Position numbers and translations under genes: made by a program
Shown here: piece after piece, positions 36,801 through 48,409 of the stretch
Position numbering within the stretch: the first letter of the stretch is position 1
How the letters are laid out: every line of letters starts with the position of its first letter
NCBI RefSeq assembly: GCF_002102395.1
Contig: NZ_LQPZ01000015.1
Span: forward strand, 57,557 to 121,556
Direction of reading: 5' to 3'
DNA from: Mycolicibacillus trivialis
GTDB lineage: Bacteria > Actinomycetota > Actinomycetes > Mycobacteriales > Mycobacteriaceae
DNA: 64,000 bases
The notes under the pieces: model-generated
Seen by the model: the letters and a program-made list of their open reading frames with translations, nothing else
Told to the model about the DNA's origin: nothing
The model's database searches: none

Positions 36801-37925
36801 CCCCACCCCGGTCCCCACCCGGGTGGCCAGGCGCAGCACGGTGATCCCGGCCATCCCCTTCTGCCCGGTCACCCCTTCCCACTGCTCCGGGGTGCCGGCA
36901 TTGTCGTCCACGATCAGCCAGTGCGGCCCCAGCTCCCGGCCGGTGCCCGACTCCATCGGCGAGGGCATGGTGGAGGGGCTGCTGCCGATCGGCGGCGACC
37001 AGGGGCCCCGACCCTTGCGGTGCAACTCGGCGTCGAGGGCTTCCTCCAGCGCGGTCGGCGTGGTGAACACCAGCCGACGCGGCCCGCAGGCGTCGATCAT
37101 CTCGTCGTGCTGGTTGTGCGGCAGCCACACCAGCCAAGACCAGCGCTCCGGGTGGCGGGTCACCAGCATGATCTTCACGTCGTCGGGACTGTGGTAGACC
37201 GCGAGCGAGCACAGCATCGCGCGCAGCAGTCCGTGCAGGTCGGTGATCGCGTCCGCCAGGAAACTGAAACCCGGTTTGGCGCGCAAGCTCACCACCTTGC
37301 CGATCGCGCGGATCTTGCTCTGCTCCAGGATGAAATCGCGCAGGGCACCGCCGGTGACCGGCTCGAGTTCCTCGGCCACCGGCACGTCGGGCCACTGCAC
37401 CGAGACGGCACAGTCCCCGGCCTGCTGCATCCCCTCCCCCAGCCGCACGTCGAGGAAGTCGGTGTCGCCGCTGCGGCGTTCCCACATCCGCTTGCCGCCG
37501 ATGACCGTGTCGAGCTGCCCGGGCGGGATGTGGACGAACAGTTGACTGAGACGCAATTGCGCGGCGGCGCGGTGGATCTCGTCACGGTCGTCGTCGAGTT
37601 GACGCAGGTAGCCACGGCGTTGCCGCTCCTGCTCGCCCCAGCTCACCCGATGCCCCCGGCCCAGCCGCCCGCTGAACATCAGCGCACCGAACCCGGCCAG
37701 CCCCATCATCGGGAAGAACCCCGACCGCAGACTGCGGATCCCCGAGGCGTACATCACGATCAGCGTGCCGAGGATGCCGACGAGGACCGCGGGGATGGCG
37801 ATCATCAGCAGGATGTTGCGGGGTTCGCGTTCCGGCAGCGCCAGCGGCGCGGCGACCGCGATCCGCGCCGGGGGCACCACCGGTATCGCCGCGCGGGTAC
37901 CCCGCACGAATCCGCGTCTGGTCAT
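33828..37925 (-). CDS. eccC2: ESX-2 type VII secretion ATPase EccC2
   Basis: A 1365-residue motor of the type VII system. Two N-terminal membrane helices (about residues 35-80: NILLMIAIPAVLVGILGTLI, then GFFPMMGLAGFGALMFSGRL) precede three FtsK/SpoIIIE ATPase domains. Their P-loops are GTSGSGKS, a variant ATAQRGKS, and GRQQCGKT. Walker B of the first is LLVIIDEY. Only the first site is canonical, as is usual for EccC. It starts 2 bp after eccB2 with an AAGGAGG site. In Mtb eccC2 is followed by PE, PPE, esx and the remaining core genes; none follow here. Confidence 0.93.
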   Translation of the reverse strand: MTRRGFVRGTRAAIPVVPPARIAVAAPLALPEREPRNILLMIAIPAVLVGILGTLIVMYASGIRSLRSGFFPMMGLAGFGALMFSGRLGRGHRVSWGEQERQRRGYLRQLDDDRDEIHRAAAQLRLSQLFVHIPPGQLDTVIGGKRMWERRSGDTDFLDVRLGEGMQQAGDCAVSVQWPDVPVAEELEPVTGGALRDFILEQSKIRAIGKVVSLRAKPGFSFLADAITDLHGLLRAMLCSLAVYHSPDDVKIMLVTRHPERWSWLVWLPHNQHDEMIDACGPRRLVFTTPTALEEALDAELHRKGRGPWSPPIGSSPSTMPSPMESGTGRELGPHWLIVDDNAGTPEQWEGVTGQKGMAGITVLRLATRVGTGVGFAEDQRFELRGGSLWHRGAFYAVADWLADSTAHRYARALARWAPMTAGELAEVDGRGGELLRSLGIADPRRLDVRRLWAESRGRGDPKWAMVPVGAKPGGELQYIILRAKDFGGFGFHSVVIGTSGSGKSEYFLSLCSGIALTHSPETFIVIFVDMKFESAAQDLDGFPHVAGSLSNLGNDERHLADRMRKAVDGEITRRYRLFKDAGARDANEYEEMRLAGRELEPVPILLVIIDEYLELFIHHPEWIDLVIHIGQEGRGCNVFFTLGGQRLDLSSLSKVKSNIAFRVALRAETAEDSRDVIGSDAALHLPSAENGYGLLKVGPRDLEQFRCFYVSAPFVVPKHTGDDGLPTPVVFAQPRLLNWQHQPLSAAERDALPAPRPEKPDEYLFHDDGFRRKKVVDVVRETLAAQPVRPPHRIWLPPLETSEPIDALVSAWRGRPWDVDYGDNAGLALPVGVVDIPEDHAQRVHVIDAEMDNIMVVATAQRGKSTTIMTLLVAAALLYRPRRVTFFCIGAALYPIEELPHVAGVVSVSDAEGVSRTVATLEGLIRAREAAFKRHQIDIAEFRQRRFGAAGGATDPDDKFGDVFLVIDNYGDLYDKDPALGDRAIAIARQGLSYGVHVITSATAWFVGQKQGLLNVSNARIQLRLSNPDESQMGTGLERRKAARHTLDRPGFGLTADGHELLVAVPELGGPDGTTRIPTRGIGALIAERTGAVRVERLARLPQRVALARLNAAFAGSAADDDPLTVPFAVGESALKPVAVPLRTLPNLLVMGRQQCGKTTTLTALGHAIMNRLSPEQARITIIDPKTTLIGRIEGPHVDAYAYTADDIDAVIGELAGVLRDRLPPSGLSQRELLAWPGWEGPRRVVIIDDEQELRGHGGIGKAAATAPLWPLIERSREIGLHVFVARLPGNWVAQAVMNPLLQKLTAARTPTLFMDNDPATVKVFGRISAQQLPPGRGLLVTTEGAVEGVLVGTAEPSVGTPPG

Positions 37926-37927
37926 CG

Positions 37928-39391
37928 TCAGCCTCCTTGCGGGACCGCCGCCGCGGCACCGGGGACCGTGTCGCGCGCCACCAGGGCGGCGTCGCGGCTG
38001 ATCGCCGGTCCGGCCGCGAAGGTGCGCAACAACGGCCACGGCGCCTGCACCGCCTGGGTCGGGTCCAGTCCCAACGCCCGCAACGTGGACTGGTCGGCTT
38101 CGACGCCGTAGCGCACCCCCTGCGGCGACAGCCAGTACAGGCTCTCCCGGCTGGTCGCGGTGGCCAGCCCGCTGGTGGTGGCGACGAAAGTCGCCGCCCG
38201 GGGCTGGATCAGAGCCCGGTCGGCCTCCACCGTGTCCGGCCCACGGTCATCGCGCACCAGCGGCACCGCGGCCGACTCCGCCTCCCCGGTCACCGGCAGC
38301 CCGCGCCCGCTGAACACCACCACCGCGGCCTGCGGGTCCCCGACGTGCTTGGCCCAGGCCAGGCAGGTGACCGGGTCGGCGGAGCTGTCGACGAACTGCA
38401 GCCGGCCGGTCGGGTAGTGCTCGACGTTGAGGACGTCGACGACGGGGATGGCCACCACCGTGTCCGGGGAGACCAGCCGCGGCGTGACCGTGCGCTGCGG
38501 CCGCGCCGCCCGCAACAGGTCGGCGACGAACCCGCTGACGCGTTGCACTCCCCCGCCGAGCAGCACGTAGACGCCGGTGACCGAACCGGCGGAGTCGCGG
38601 GTCTCCAGCACGTCGCCGATCCGGGAGCCGGGCAGCCAGCTCGACGGGGCGTCCGCGTCCGGGATCGGTGGCACCGCGATCGGTTCGACCGCGGGGATGG
38701 CGTCGAACAGCGCGGTGGAGATCTCGACCGGGTGGGTGGCGGCGGGGTCGACGCCCAGAGTGAAGGTGATGGTGCGGTCGGTGGGGTCGATGCGCGCGCG
38801 TCGGTTCGCCCAGATCAGGTAGGTGGCGTCGCGGTGGGTGGCCAGGATGGCCCGGTCCGGGCCGAGCGGCCCACCGCGCTCGGTGGCCGTCAGGTCGCCG
38901 GCGACGGCGGTCACCGCCGGGGTGCCACGGCTGTTCGCGGTGTCGCAGACCGCCCACGCCGAGCGTTGCGCCGGGGCCGCGGTGAGGGCGTCGGGGATGC
39001 CGGGGATGCCGATCAGCGGGCCGGCCGGGTACCTGGCGATCTCGGCGCCGGTCACCCAGGTCGGGGTGGCGGCGTTGCCGACGGCGAGGCGCGCGGACGT
39101 GAGGTTGAGCGCCGGGTAGAGCCGATCGTTGATCCGGGCGTAGATCTGTCCGGTGTCGCGGTTGCCGACGAGCGCGGACCGGCCGATCAACCCGGCGGGT
39201 TTCATCAAGTGCAGCAACGTCATCCATCCGACGCCGATGAGCACGAACACCATCGCCAGGGCCACCGCGGCCTGTTGTTTGCGGTCGTCGTGGCGCATGC
39301 GTACGGAGAACCGGGTGATCGCGGCGCGCAGCCTGCGGTTGTAGAACAGGTGCCCGGAGTTCTGGTCCCGGTTGGACAGGTTCAGCGGCAT
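37928..39391 (-). CDS. eccB2: ESX-2 type VII secretion protein EccB2
   Basis: A 487-residue core component. The N-terminus MPLNLSNRDQNSGHLFYNRR is close to what I recall for Mtb EccB2, which is why I assign ESX-2. One membrane helix follows (AVALAMVFVLIGVGWMTLL, about 42-60). The large periplasmic part is rich in repeats (for example IYARINDRLYPALNLTSARL) and contains paired Cys (AVCDTAN and VTCLAWAKH). It lies between the SLT-domain gene (2 bp) and eccC2 (2 bp) in one operon. Confidence 0.93.
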   Translation of the reverse strand: MPLNLSNRDQNSGHLFYNRRLRAAITRFSVRMRHDDRKQQAAVALAMVFVLIGVGWMTLLHLMKPAGLIGRSALVGNRDTGQIYARINDRLYPALNLTSARLAVGNAATPTWVTGAEIARYPAGPLIGIPGIPDALTAAPAQRSAWAVCDTANSRGTPAVTAVAGDLTATERGGPLGPDRAILATHRDATYLIWANRRARIDPTDRTITFTLGVDPAATHPVEISTALFDAIPAVEPIAVPPIPDADAPSSWLPGSRIGDVLETRDSAGSVTGVYVLLGGGVQRVSGFVADLLRAARPQRTVTPRLVSPDTVVAIPVVDVLNVEHYPTGRLQFVDSSADPVTCLAWAKHVGDPQAAVVVFSGRGLPVTGEAESAAVPLVRDDRGPDTVEADRALIQPRAATFVATTSGLATATSRESLYWLSPQGVRYGVEADQSTLRALGLDPTQAVQAPWPLLRTFAAGPAISRDAALVARDTVPGAAAAVPQGG

Positions 39392-39393
39392 GC

Positions 39394-40278
39394 TCAGTAG
39401 CCCTTCGGGGCGCGTCGCGGATCGGCCTGCTGCACCAGCGCGGCCAGGTTGACGCCGTCGGCGGTGACGCCGTAGCGGTGCATCACGTAGTTCATCGAGG
39501 CGCAGATGTTGGCGACCGGGTCGTAGATGTCGGCGGCGGTGCCGGGCTGGTGGTAGCGGGCGAAGGTCTGCGGGAGGGTCTGGGTGAGCCCGCGGGCGTA
39601 GCCGAGCGGGTGCCCGTCGGGCTGGACGGGGCCGGGCGCCGTCGCCGGCCGGTCGGCGATCGCGGACGGGTCTCCGCCGGACTCGCGGGCGATCAGCGTC
39701 GTGTACCCGCGCAGCCAGCGTTGCCGGGCCCGCGGGTCGGTGATGCCGAGGTGGTCGAGTGCGGCGAGGATGTGGCTGCGCACCGCGCCCCGGTGGTGTC
39801 GACCGCGGTAGCCCACCCGGGCCGGCGGGATGGGGTGAGCGCGATGAGCCCGATACCGCAGCCGCCGCATCCGGTGGGTCAGGTCGCGTGCGCTGCGGCG
39901 GGAGTGCCGGATGTGGCGGTGCTGGCCGCGCAGCCGCGCCGCCATGCGGCGCAACGCTTCCCGGCGGCCGATCGCGGTGTCCCCGCCCGGGGCGGTGTCG
40001 GCGTGGGCGTCGGCCAGAATGCGCCCGGTGGCGTGCCGTCCTGCGTTGCGTGCGGCATACGCCTGGGTCAACAGCGCCGACAGTTCGCGGTCGGACAGGT
40101 TCATCCGATGCTGCGCGGCAGCCAGTTCCGCGATCCTCCGGGCCGGCACCCCGGCGGGCCGGGCCTGCGGCGGACGGTGCGGCTGCATCGGCACGGCCAC
40201 CGGGTCGGACCCGGCGTACAACCGGTGACCGCGGGCTAGCAGGTCCAGTGCCCGCGCGAGTATCGGATCGGTGCTCAC
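39394..40278 (-). CDS. Lytic-transglycosylase (SLT)-domain protein (Rv3896c-like)
   Basis: A 294-residue protein. The N-terminal half is His/Arg-rich with no recognisable fold. The C-terminal part (about 165-285) is a soluble lytic transglycosylase domain: TTLIARESGGDPSAIAD with the catalytic Glu, YARGLTQTLPQTFARYH, and YDPVANICASMNYVMHRYG. No signal peptide is seen, so export would need a dedicated route such as the ESX machine beside it. Mtb Rv3896c is the positional match upstream of eccB2. A peptidoglycan-opening role for secretion is inferred. The GTG start overlaps the previous stop by 4 nt. Confidence 0.85.
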   Translation of the reverse strand: MSTDPILARALDLLARGHRLYAGSDPVAVPMQPHRPPQARPAGVPARRIAELAAAQHRMNLSDRELSALLTQAYAARNAGRHATGRILADAHADTAPGGDTAIGRREALRRMAARLRGQHRHIRHSRRSARDLTHRMRRLRYRAHRAHPIPPARVGYRGRHHRGAVRSHILAALDHLGITDPRARQRWLRGYTTLIARESGGDPSAIADRPATAPGPVQPDGHPLGYARGLTQTLPQTFARYHQPGTAADIYDPVANICASMNYVMHRYGVTADGVNLAALVQQADPRRAPKGY

Positions 40279-40592
40279 CGCGGTGGGCCGCCGTATCGGG
40301 CTTCGTTGTCGGCCCGGGCTTCCTCGCGCAGGGCGGCGAAGACGAGGTTGAGCCGGTCGGCGAGTTCGGTGTGGGTGTAGTCGGCGGTCACGCCGGGCTG
40401 CAGCGTCAGCCCGATGAGCCTGCCGTCGGTGTTGGCGACCGCGCGCACATCGCCGAGGTCCACGCTGTAGGTGATGGTCTCCGCTTCGGCGACGAGCGCT
40501 TCCCAGCGTTCGGCCGCTTCCCGCAGGTCGCGCAGCACCGCCTCGACAAGATCCTTGCCGCCCAACTCCGTGCGCCTGCCGGCCCCCGGCAT
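40275..40592 (-). CDS. YbaB/EbfC-like protein in the ESX-2 operon (Rv3898c-like)
   Basis: A 105-residue protein with the helical and beta plan of YbaB/EbfC proteins: a helix (DLVEAVLRDLREAAERWEAL), a strand TITYSVDLGDVRAVANTDGRL, then LQPGVTADYTHTELADRLN. Similar EspL-like proteins accompany other ESX loci. I start it at ATG 40592; a TTG at 40628 is an alternative but has no better ribosome-binding site. It is the first gene of the operon, ahead of the SLT-domain gene. A nucleoid or chaperone role is possible; none is shown. Confidence 0.75.
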   Translation of the reverse strand: MPGAGRRTELGGKDLVEAVLRDLREAAERWEALVAEAETITYSVDLGDVRAVANTDGRLIGLTLQPGVTADYTHTELADRLNLVFAALREEARADNEARYGGPPR

Positions 40593-40693
40593 CGTCTCAG
40601 TATCCGACTGCCCTGTCCGCAACGTCAATTCACAGTTTTCGGGGCCTCCGGGCTGAATTGTCGGGGCCCGTCCGGGTGGGTAGCGTCGCGGAC

Positions 40694-40837
40694 GTGGCGG
40701 ACTCTGTCCTGCAGGAGCAACTCGACGAGGTTCGGGCTCTGTTGGCCCGGGCCCGGCAGCTGTTCGGTGCCGAACCGGTCGAGCCGCCGGCAGCGTTCGC
40801 GCCCGATCCCGGCACCGCCGGCGGTGGGCTGCGCTAG
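40694..40837 (+). CDS. Short ORF of 47 aa divergent from the ESX-2 operon, possible truncated gene
   Basis: The frame starts with GTG and reads VADSVLQEQLDEVRALLARA, then a Pro/Ala tail ending GTAGGGLR. The first half is an amphipathic Leu/Glu/Arg helix, like the start of a longer helical protein. It lies 101 bp from the YbaB-like gene on the opposite strand and 8 bp from convergent gatD. It could be a small protein or the front end of a gene cut at a rearrangement junction. The composition is coding-like, but I cannot name a family. Confidence 0.5.
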   Translation: MADSVLQEQLDEVRALLARARQLFGAEPVEPPAAFAPDPGTAGGGLR

Positions 40838-40845
40838 CGGCCGGT

Positions 40846-41565
40846 TCAGTCCGCGGCGAGCCGCTCGCGGCGCAGCAGCTCCACCTCGGGCAGCTCCAGT
40901 GGCGCCAGTTCGCCGACCACCCGCGACAGCAGCAGGTCGGCCAGTTCGGGGTTGCGGGCCAGGCAGGGCCCGTGCAGGTAGGTCGCGATCACGCTGCCCT
41001 GCACCGCGCCGTCCACACAGGCGCCGAGGAGGTTGCCCGCACCTTTGACCACCCGGCCCAGCGGGGCGGCATCGGCTCCCAGAACGGTTCCGCCACGGTG
41101 GTTTTCGAATCCGGTGAGCGGCTGGGTGAGTTCGGGCAGGGCGGGGGTGGCGACCAGTTCGCCGATGCTGCGCTCGGCTTGCGGCGAGGTGGTCAGGTCC
41201 AGCAGCCCGACCCCGTCGACGCGTTCGCCTGCGGCGGTCTCATACCACTGCCCCAGCACTTGCACGGCCGCGCAGATCGCCAGTACCGGCGCCCCGCGGG
41301 TGGCCGCCCGCTGCAGCCCGGGATGGGTGCTCAGGTGGCGGGTGGCCAGCCGCTGGGCGTAGTCCTCCGCCCCGCCGAGGGTGTAGAGGTCCAGCGAATC
41401 GGGCACCGGGTCGCTCAGGGTGACCTCGATGATCTCGGCGCGGTGACCGCGCAGCCGGAGTCGCTGGCGCAGCACGACGGCGTTGCCGCCGTCGCCGTAG
41501 GTGCCCATCACGTCGGGCAGTACCAGGCCGATGCGGACGACGGATTCGCTGTGCGGTTCAGCCAT
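40846..41565 (-). CDS. gatD: Lipid II amidotransferase subunit GatD
   Basis: A 239-residue glutaminase-type subunit that supplies ammonia to MurT for amidation of D-isoglutamate in peptidoglycan. It belongs to the CobB/CobQ-like glutamine amidotransferase family: catalytic Cys in VLAICAAVQVLGQWYE and the later His in TYLHGPCLARNPELAD. An N-terminal motif RIGLVLPDVMGTYGDGGNAV is typical. It overlaps the end of murT by 8 bp, as expected for a complex with MurT. Mtb Rv3713 is the counterpart. Confidence 0.92.
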   Translation of the reverse strand: MAEPHSESVVRIGLVLPDVMGTYGDGGNAVVLRQRLRLRGHRAEIIEVTLSDPVPDSLDLYTLGGAEDYAQRLATRHLSTHPGLQRAATRGAPVLAICAAVQVLGQWYETAAGERVDGVGLLDLTTSPQAERSIGELVATPALPELTQPLTGFENHRGGTVLGADAAPLGRVVKGAGNLLGACVDGAVQGSVIATYLHGPCLARNPELADLLLSRVVGELAPLELPEVELLRRERLAAD

Positions 41566-42787
41566 GACGCTCCAGCACCCGGTTCAGTTGCAGGAACGCG
41601 GTGTAGTTGGCGATCACCTCGACCCGCCCGGGCGGGCAGGTCCCGATCGCGCGGACCGTGTCGTGGACCAGGGTGTGTTCCACGCCGGCATAGCCGAGCC
41701 GCACCGCCAGGTCGGTGCCGCGCTCGCCTGCGGCGACCACCGCGGTGTCCTCGAAGTGTTCGAACCGCACGTCCCAGAGCCAGGACAGGTCCACCCCGTC
41801 GGGCACCTGCCCGTTGACCGCGATCACCACCCCGGTGGCGGCCGGGTCTATCATCGCCAGGGCCTCCTGCCAGCCGGCGGGGTTCTTGGCCAACAGAACC
41901 CGCACGGTGTGCTGCCCGAGTGTGACGGTGCGGTAGCGGCCGGCGACCTCGTCGACGGTGGCCGCGGCGGCCACCGCGGCCACCGGGTCGGCGCCCAGGG
42001 TGACGGCCGCGGCGACCGCCTGCGCGGCGTTGCCCCGGTTGACCGCTCCGGGCAGCGCCAACCGCATGGGCAGCGCCACGTCGCCGGGCCCGTAGAGGGT
42101 GTGTTCGTCGAACCACCAGTGCGGTGTCGGGCGGGCGAAGTCGGTGCCGGTGGAGTACCAGTGGCCCTGCTCGCGCACGATCACCTCGCCGCTGCGCGGG
42201 CAACTCACCGAGTCACCCGACCAGCTGCCGCCGGCTGCCACCCACACCACCTGCGGGTGGTCGTAGGCCGCGGAGGTGATCAGGACGTCGTCGCAGTTGG
42301 CGACGACGACCGTGTCCGGGTGGCGGGCCAGGCCCGCCCGCAACGCCCGCTCGATCGTGTTGATCTCCCCGACCCGGTCGAGCTGATCGCGGGAGAGGTT
42401 GAGCAGCACCACGACCGCCGGCTCGACGGCGTCGGCGACGTGCGGCACGTGCATCTCGTCGACCTCGAGCGCGGCCAGCGGCGCGGTCCGGTCGGCGGCC
42501 AGCGCGGCGATCAGCCCGGCGTCCATGTTGGCGCCCTCGGCGTTGGTGGCGACCGCACCGAGGTCGTGCAGGGCCGCCGCCGCCATCCGGGTGGTGGTGG
42601 ATTTGCCGTTGGTGCCGGTGATCACCACCGTGCGCCTGCCCCGACCGAGCTGACCGAGCAGCGAGGAATCCAGGGTCATCGCGACCAGCCCGCCGATCAT
42701 GGCGCCGGCGCCGCGGCCGGTCACCCGCGAAGCCCACCGCGCGCAGGCGCCAGCTGCCAGGGCCAGTCGGCCTCGGACGCTGATCAC
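41558..42787 (-). CDS. murT: Lipid II isoglutaminyl synthase subunit MurT
   Basis: A 409-residue Mur-ligase-like protein that amidates lipid II together with GatD. The ATP site is VVITGTNGKSTTTRMAAAAL, followed by the central ligase domain (LEVDEMHVPHVADAVEPAVV, LLNLSRDQLDRVGEI) and a C-terminal DUF1727 part (LAKNPAGWQEALAMID). The CPxCG-type zinc ribbon of firmicute MurT is reduced here to a single CPRSG with no partner pair. The start is GTG 42787; upstream in-frame sequence is low-complexity repeat and not part of the gene. Mtb Rv3712 is the counterpart. Confidence 0.92.
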   Translation of the reverse strand: MISVRGRLALAAGACARWASRVTGRGAGAMIGGLVAMTLDSSLLGQLGRGRRTVVITGTNGKSTTTRMAAAALHDLGAVATNAEGANMDAGLIAALAADRTAPLAALEVDEMHVPHVADAVEPAVVVLLNLSRDQLDRVGEINTIERALRAGLARHPDTVVVANCDDVLITSAAYDHPQVVWVAAGGSWSGDSVSCPRSGEVIVREQGHWYSTGTDFARPTPHWWFDEHTLYGPGDVALPMRLALPGAVNRGNAAQAVAAAVTLGADPVAAVAAAATVDEVAGRYRTVTLGQHTVRVLLAKNPAGWQEALAMIDPAATGVVIAVNGQVPDGVDLSWLWDVRFEHFEDTAVVAAGERGTDLAVRLGYAGVEHTLVHDTVRAIGTCPPGRVEVIANYTAFLQLNRVLERHG

Positions 42788-42803
42788 GCGGCTGAGTTTA
42801 GGG

Positions 42804-42867
42804 GGCGACACGACCGGCGGGCGACACGGCGGGCAGGCGACACGACCGGCAGGCGACACGATGATGT
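42804..42867. repeat. Four 16-bp tandem repeats upstream of murT
   Basis: The core GGCGACAC occurs four times at an exact spacing of 16 bp (starting 42804, 42820, 42836 and 42852). The spacer bases vary between ACCGGCGG-like and GGCGGGCA-like forms. The block sits between divergent murT and the DnaQ-like gene, about 15 bp before the murT start. It could be a multi-site operator or a variable repeat. Confidence 0.7.
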
Positions 42868-42906
42868 CCGCCGCGCATGCCATGCTCGGGACATGAGGAG
42901 GCTCCG

Positions 42907-43893
42907 ATGAGCGGTTGGGGCCGCCCGGCCGGGGAACCGGGGGCGGGCTGGGCGGTCGTCGACGTCGAGACATCCGGCTTCCATCCCGACCGGGCCCGGG
43001 TGCTCAGCCTCGCCGTGTTGGCGCTGGACGCCGACGGCCGGGTGGAGCGCTCGGTGGTGAGCCTGCTCGACCCCGGCGTCGACCCCGGCCCTACCCACGT
43101 GCACGGTCTGACCGCCGCGATGCTGGACGGCCAGCCGCAGTTCGGTGAGATCGTCGGCGAGGTCGCCGACCTGCTGCACGGGCGCACCCTGGTGGCCCAC
43201 AACGTGGCGTTCGACTATGGGTTCCTGACCGCCGAGGCGGAGCTGGCCGACTCGGCGCTGCCGGTGGATTCGGTGATGTGCACCCTGGAATTGGCGCGGC
43301 GCCTGGATCTGGGTGTGCCGAACCTGCGGTTGGAGACCCTGTCCGCGCACCTGGGTTTCCGGCAGGCCCGCCCCCACGACGCGTTCGACGACGCGCTGGT
43401 GCTGTCGCAGGTGCTGGCGCCGTTGCTGCGCCGGGCGGCCGAAACCGACGTGTGGTTGCCGATCCGTCCGGTGAGCAGGCAGCGCTGGCCCAACGGCCGG
43501 GTCACCCACGGCGAGCTGCGGCCGCTGAAGATGCTGGCCGCGCGCATGCCGTGCGCCTACCAGAATCCCGGCCGCTACGTTCCGGGTGGGCCGCTGGTGC
43601 AGGGCATGCGGGTGGCGCTGTCCGCGGAGTGCACCCGCACCCACGACGAACTGCTCGAACGCATGCTGCACGCCGGGCTGGCCTACAGCGACAGCGTCGA
43701 CCCGCACACCTCGCTGGTGGTGTGCAACGCGGACCGCCCGCTCCAGGGCAAGGGCTATCTGGCCGCCGAGCTGGGCGTGCCGGTGCTGTCCGACGCCGCG
43801 TTCCTCGCCGGCATCGACGACGTGCTGACCGGCGTCGGGATCGAGGAGTTCACCGACACCAGCCCCCGCGGGGAGCAGTTCGCACTGTTCTGA
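42907..43893 (+). CDS. DnaQ-like 3'-5' exonuclease with BRCT-like C-terminus
   Basis: A 328-residue protein close in length to Mtb Rv3711c (DnaQ). The exonuclease domain has the DEDDh residues: VVDVETSGF (Asp, Glu), LVAHNVAFDYGFL (Asp) and PHDAFDDALVL (His, Asp). From about residue 225 a BRCT-like region follows (MRVALSAECTRTHDEL, SLVVCNADRP, GVPVLSDAAFLAGID). Such proteins are epsilon-like proofreading or repair nucleases; the BRCT part suggests repair contacts. ATG 42907 has AGGAGG seven bases upstream. Orientation is opposite to murT, converging on leuA. Confidence 0.9.
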   Translation: MSGWGRPAGEPGAGWAVVDVETSGFHPDRARVLSLAVLALDADGRVERSVVSLLDPGVDPGPTHVHGLTAAMLDGQPQFGEIVGEVADLLHGRTLVAHNVAFDYGFLTAEAELADSALPVDSVMCTLELARRLDLGVPNLRLETLSAHLGFRQARPHDAFDDALVLSQVLAPLLRRAAETDVWLPIRPVSRQRWPNGRVTHGELRPLKMLAARMPCAYQNPGRYVPGGPLVQGMRVALSAECTRTHDELLERMLHAGLAYSDSVDPHTSLVVCNADRPLQGKGYLAAELGVPVLSDAAFLAGIDDVLTGVGIEEFTDTSPRGEQFALF

Positions 43894-43970
43894 TCCCTGA
43901 AATCGACACGCCAGCGGGCACATAGGCGCAGAATCGGCCGTTTTCGCCGCCGGCGCGTCGATTTCAGGGA
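43894..43970. terminator. Long inverted repeat between dnaQ-like gene and leuA
   Basis: Two 19-bp arms face each other across 39 bp: TCCCTGAAATCGACACGCC at 43894-43912 and GGCGCGTCGATTTCAGGGA at 43952-43970, with one mismatch. The element fills the gap between convergent stops (43893 and 43984). It may end transcription from both sides, but the long loop is unusual, so it may instead be a small palindromic repeat element. Confidence 0.55.
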
Positions 43971-43983
43971 TGTCCGCGCTGTC

Positions 43984-45867
<1,884 letters not shown>

Positions 45868-45870
45868 CGA

Positions 45871-45912
45871 TCAGGCCCCGCCGCGGCGTTCCAGGAGGAG
45901 CACCCGCTGCAC
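45871..45912 (-). CDS. Leucine-rich leader peptide of leuA, 13 aa
   Basis: A minus-strand frame reads MQRVLLLERRGGA and stops at TGA. Codons 5 to 7 are CTC CTC CTG, three leucines in a row, the hallmark of an amino-acid attenuation leader. It starts with GTG placed 7 nt after a predicted -10 element, so the transcript would begin at the codon and be translated leaderless, which is common in mycobacteria. It ends four bases before the first helix of the leuA leader RNA. Leucine-dependent control of leuA by such elements is known in other actinobacteria, to my memory. Confidence 0.6.
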   Translation of the reverse strand: MQRVLLLERRGGA

Positions 45913-45919
45913 CCGGCCG

Positions 45920-45948
45920 AGTCTACCCGCGCGCCCGGCGCTGCTCAA
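45920..45948 (-). promoter_or_regulatory. Predicted leuA promoter
   Basis: On the minus strand TTGAGC (-35, at 45948-45943) and TAGACT (-10, at 45925-45920) are separated by exactly 17 bp. The expected start of transcription falls on the GTG of the leucine leader peptide. The match is by eye and fits the leader layout downstream. Confidence 0.6.
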
Positions 45949-46088
45949 AGGCGTCGGCTCCGGCGTTACCCAGGTCACACCCGCGGCGAGGCGCGCAGTT
46001 CACGGCGTCGCGGCGCACGGCCTTCGAACGCGGGGTCCGCCGCCCTCTATCCTGGGGAGTGGCCGCCGTCAGCTGAGGAAGGATTCTT

Positions 46089-48403
<2,315 letters not shown>

Positions 48404-48409
48404 TCCGCG

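Noticed and set aside
33927..38111. 1394-residue open frame antisense to eccC2
   Set aside because: The opposite strand has a full EccC2 with P-loops and membrane helices. The antisense frame is Arg/Gly/Gln-rich without any motif.
42804..42867. Possible CRISPR array
   Set aside because: Units are 16 bp with 8-bp variable parts, too short for repeats plus spacers, and no cas genes are nearby.
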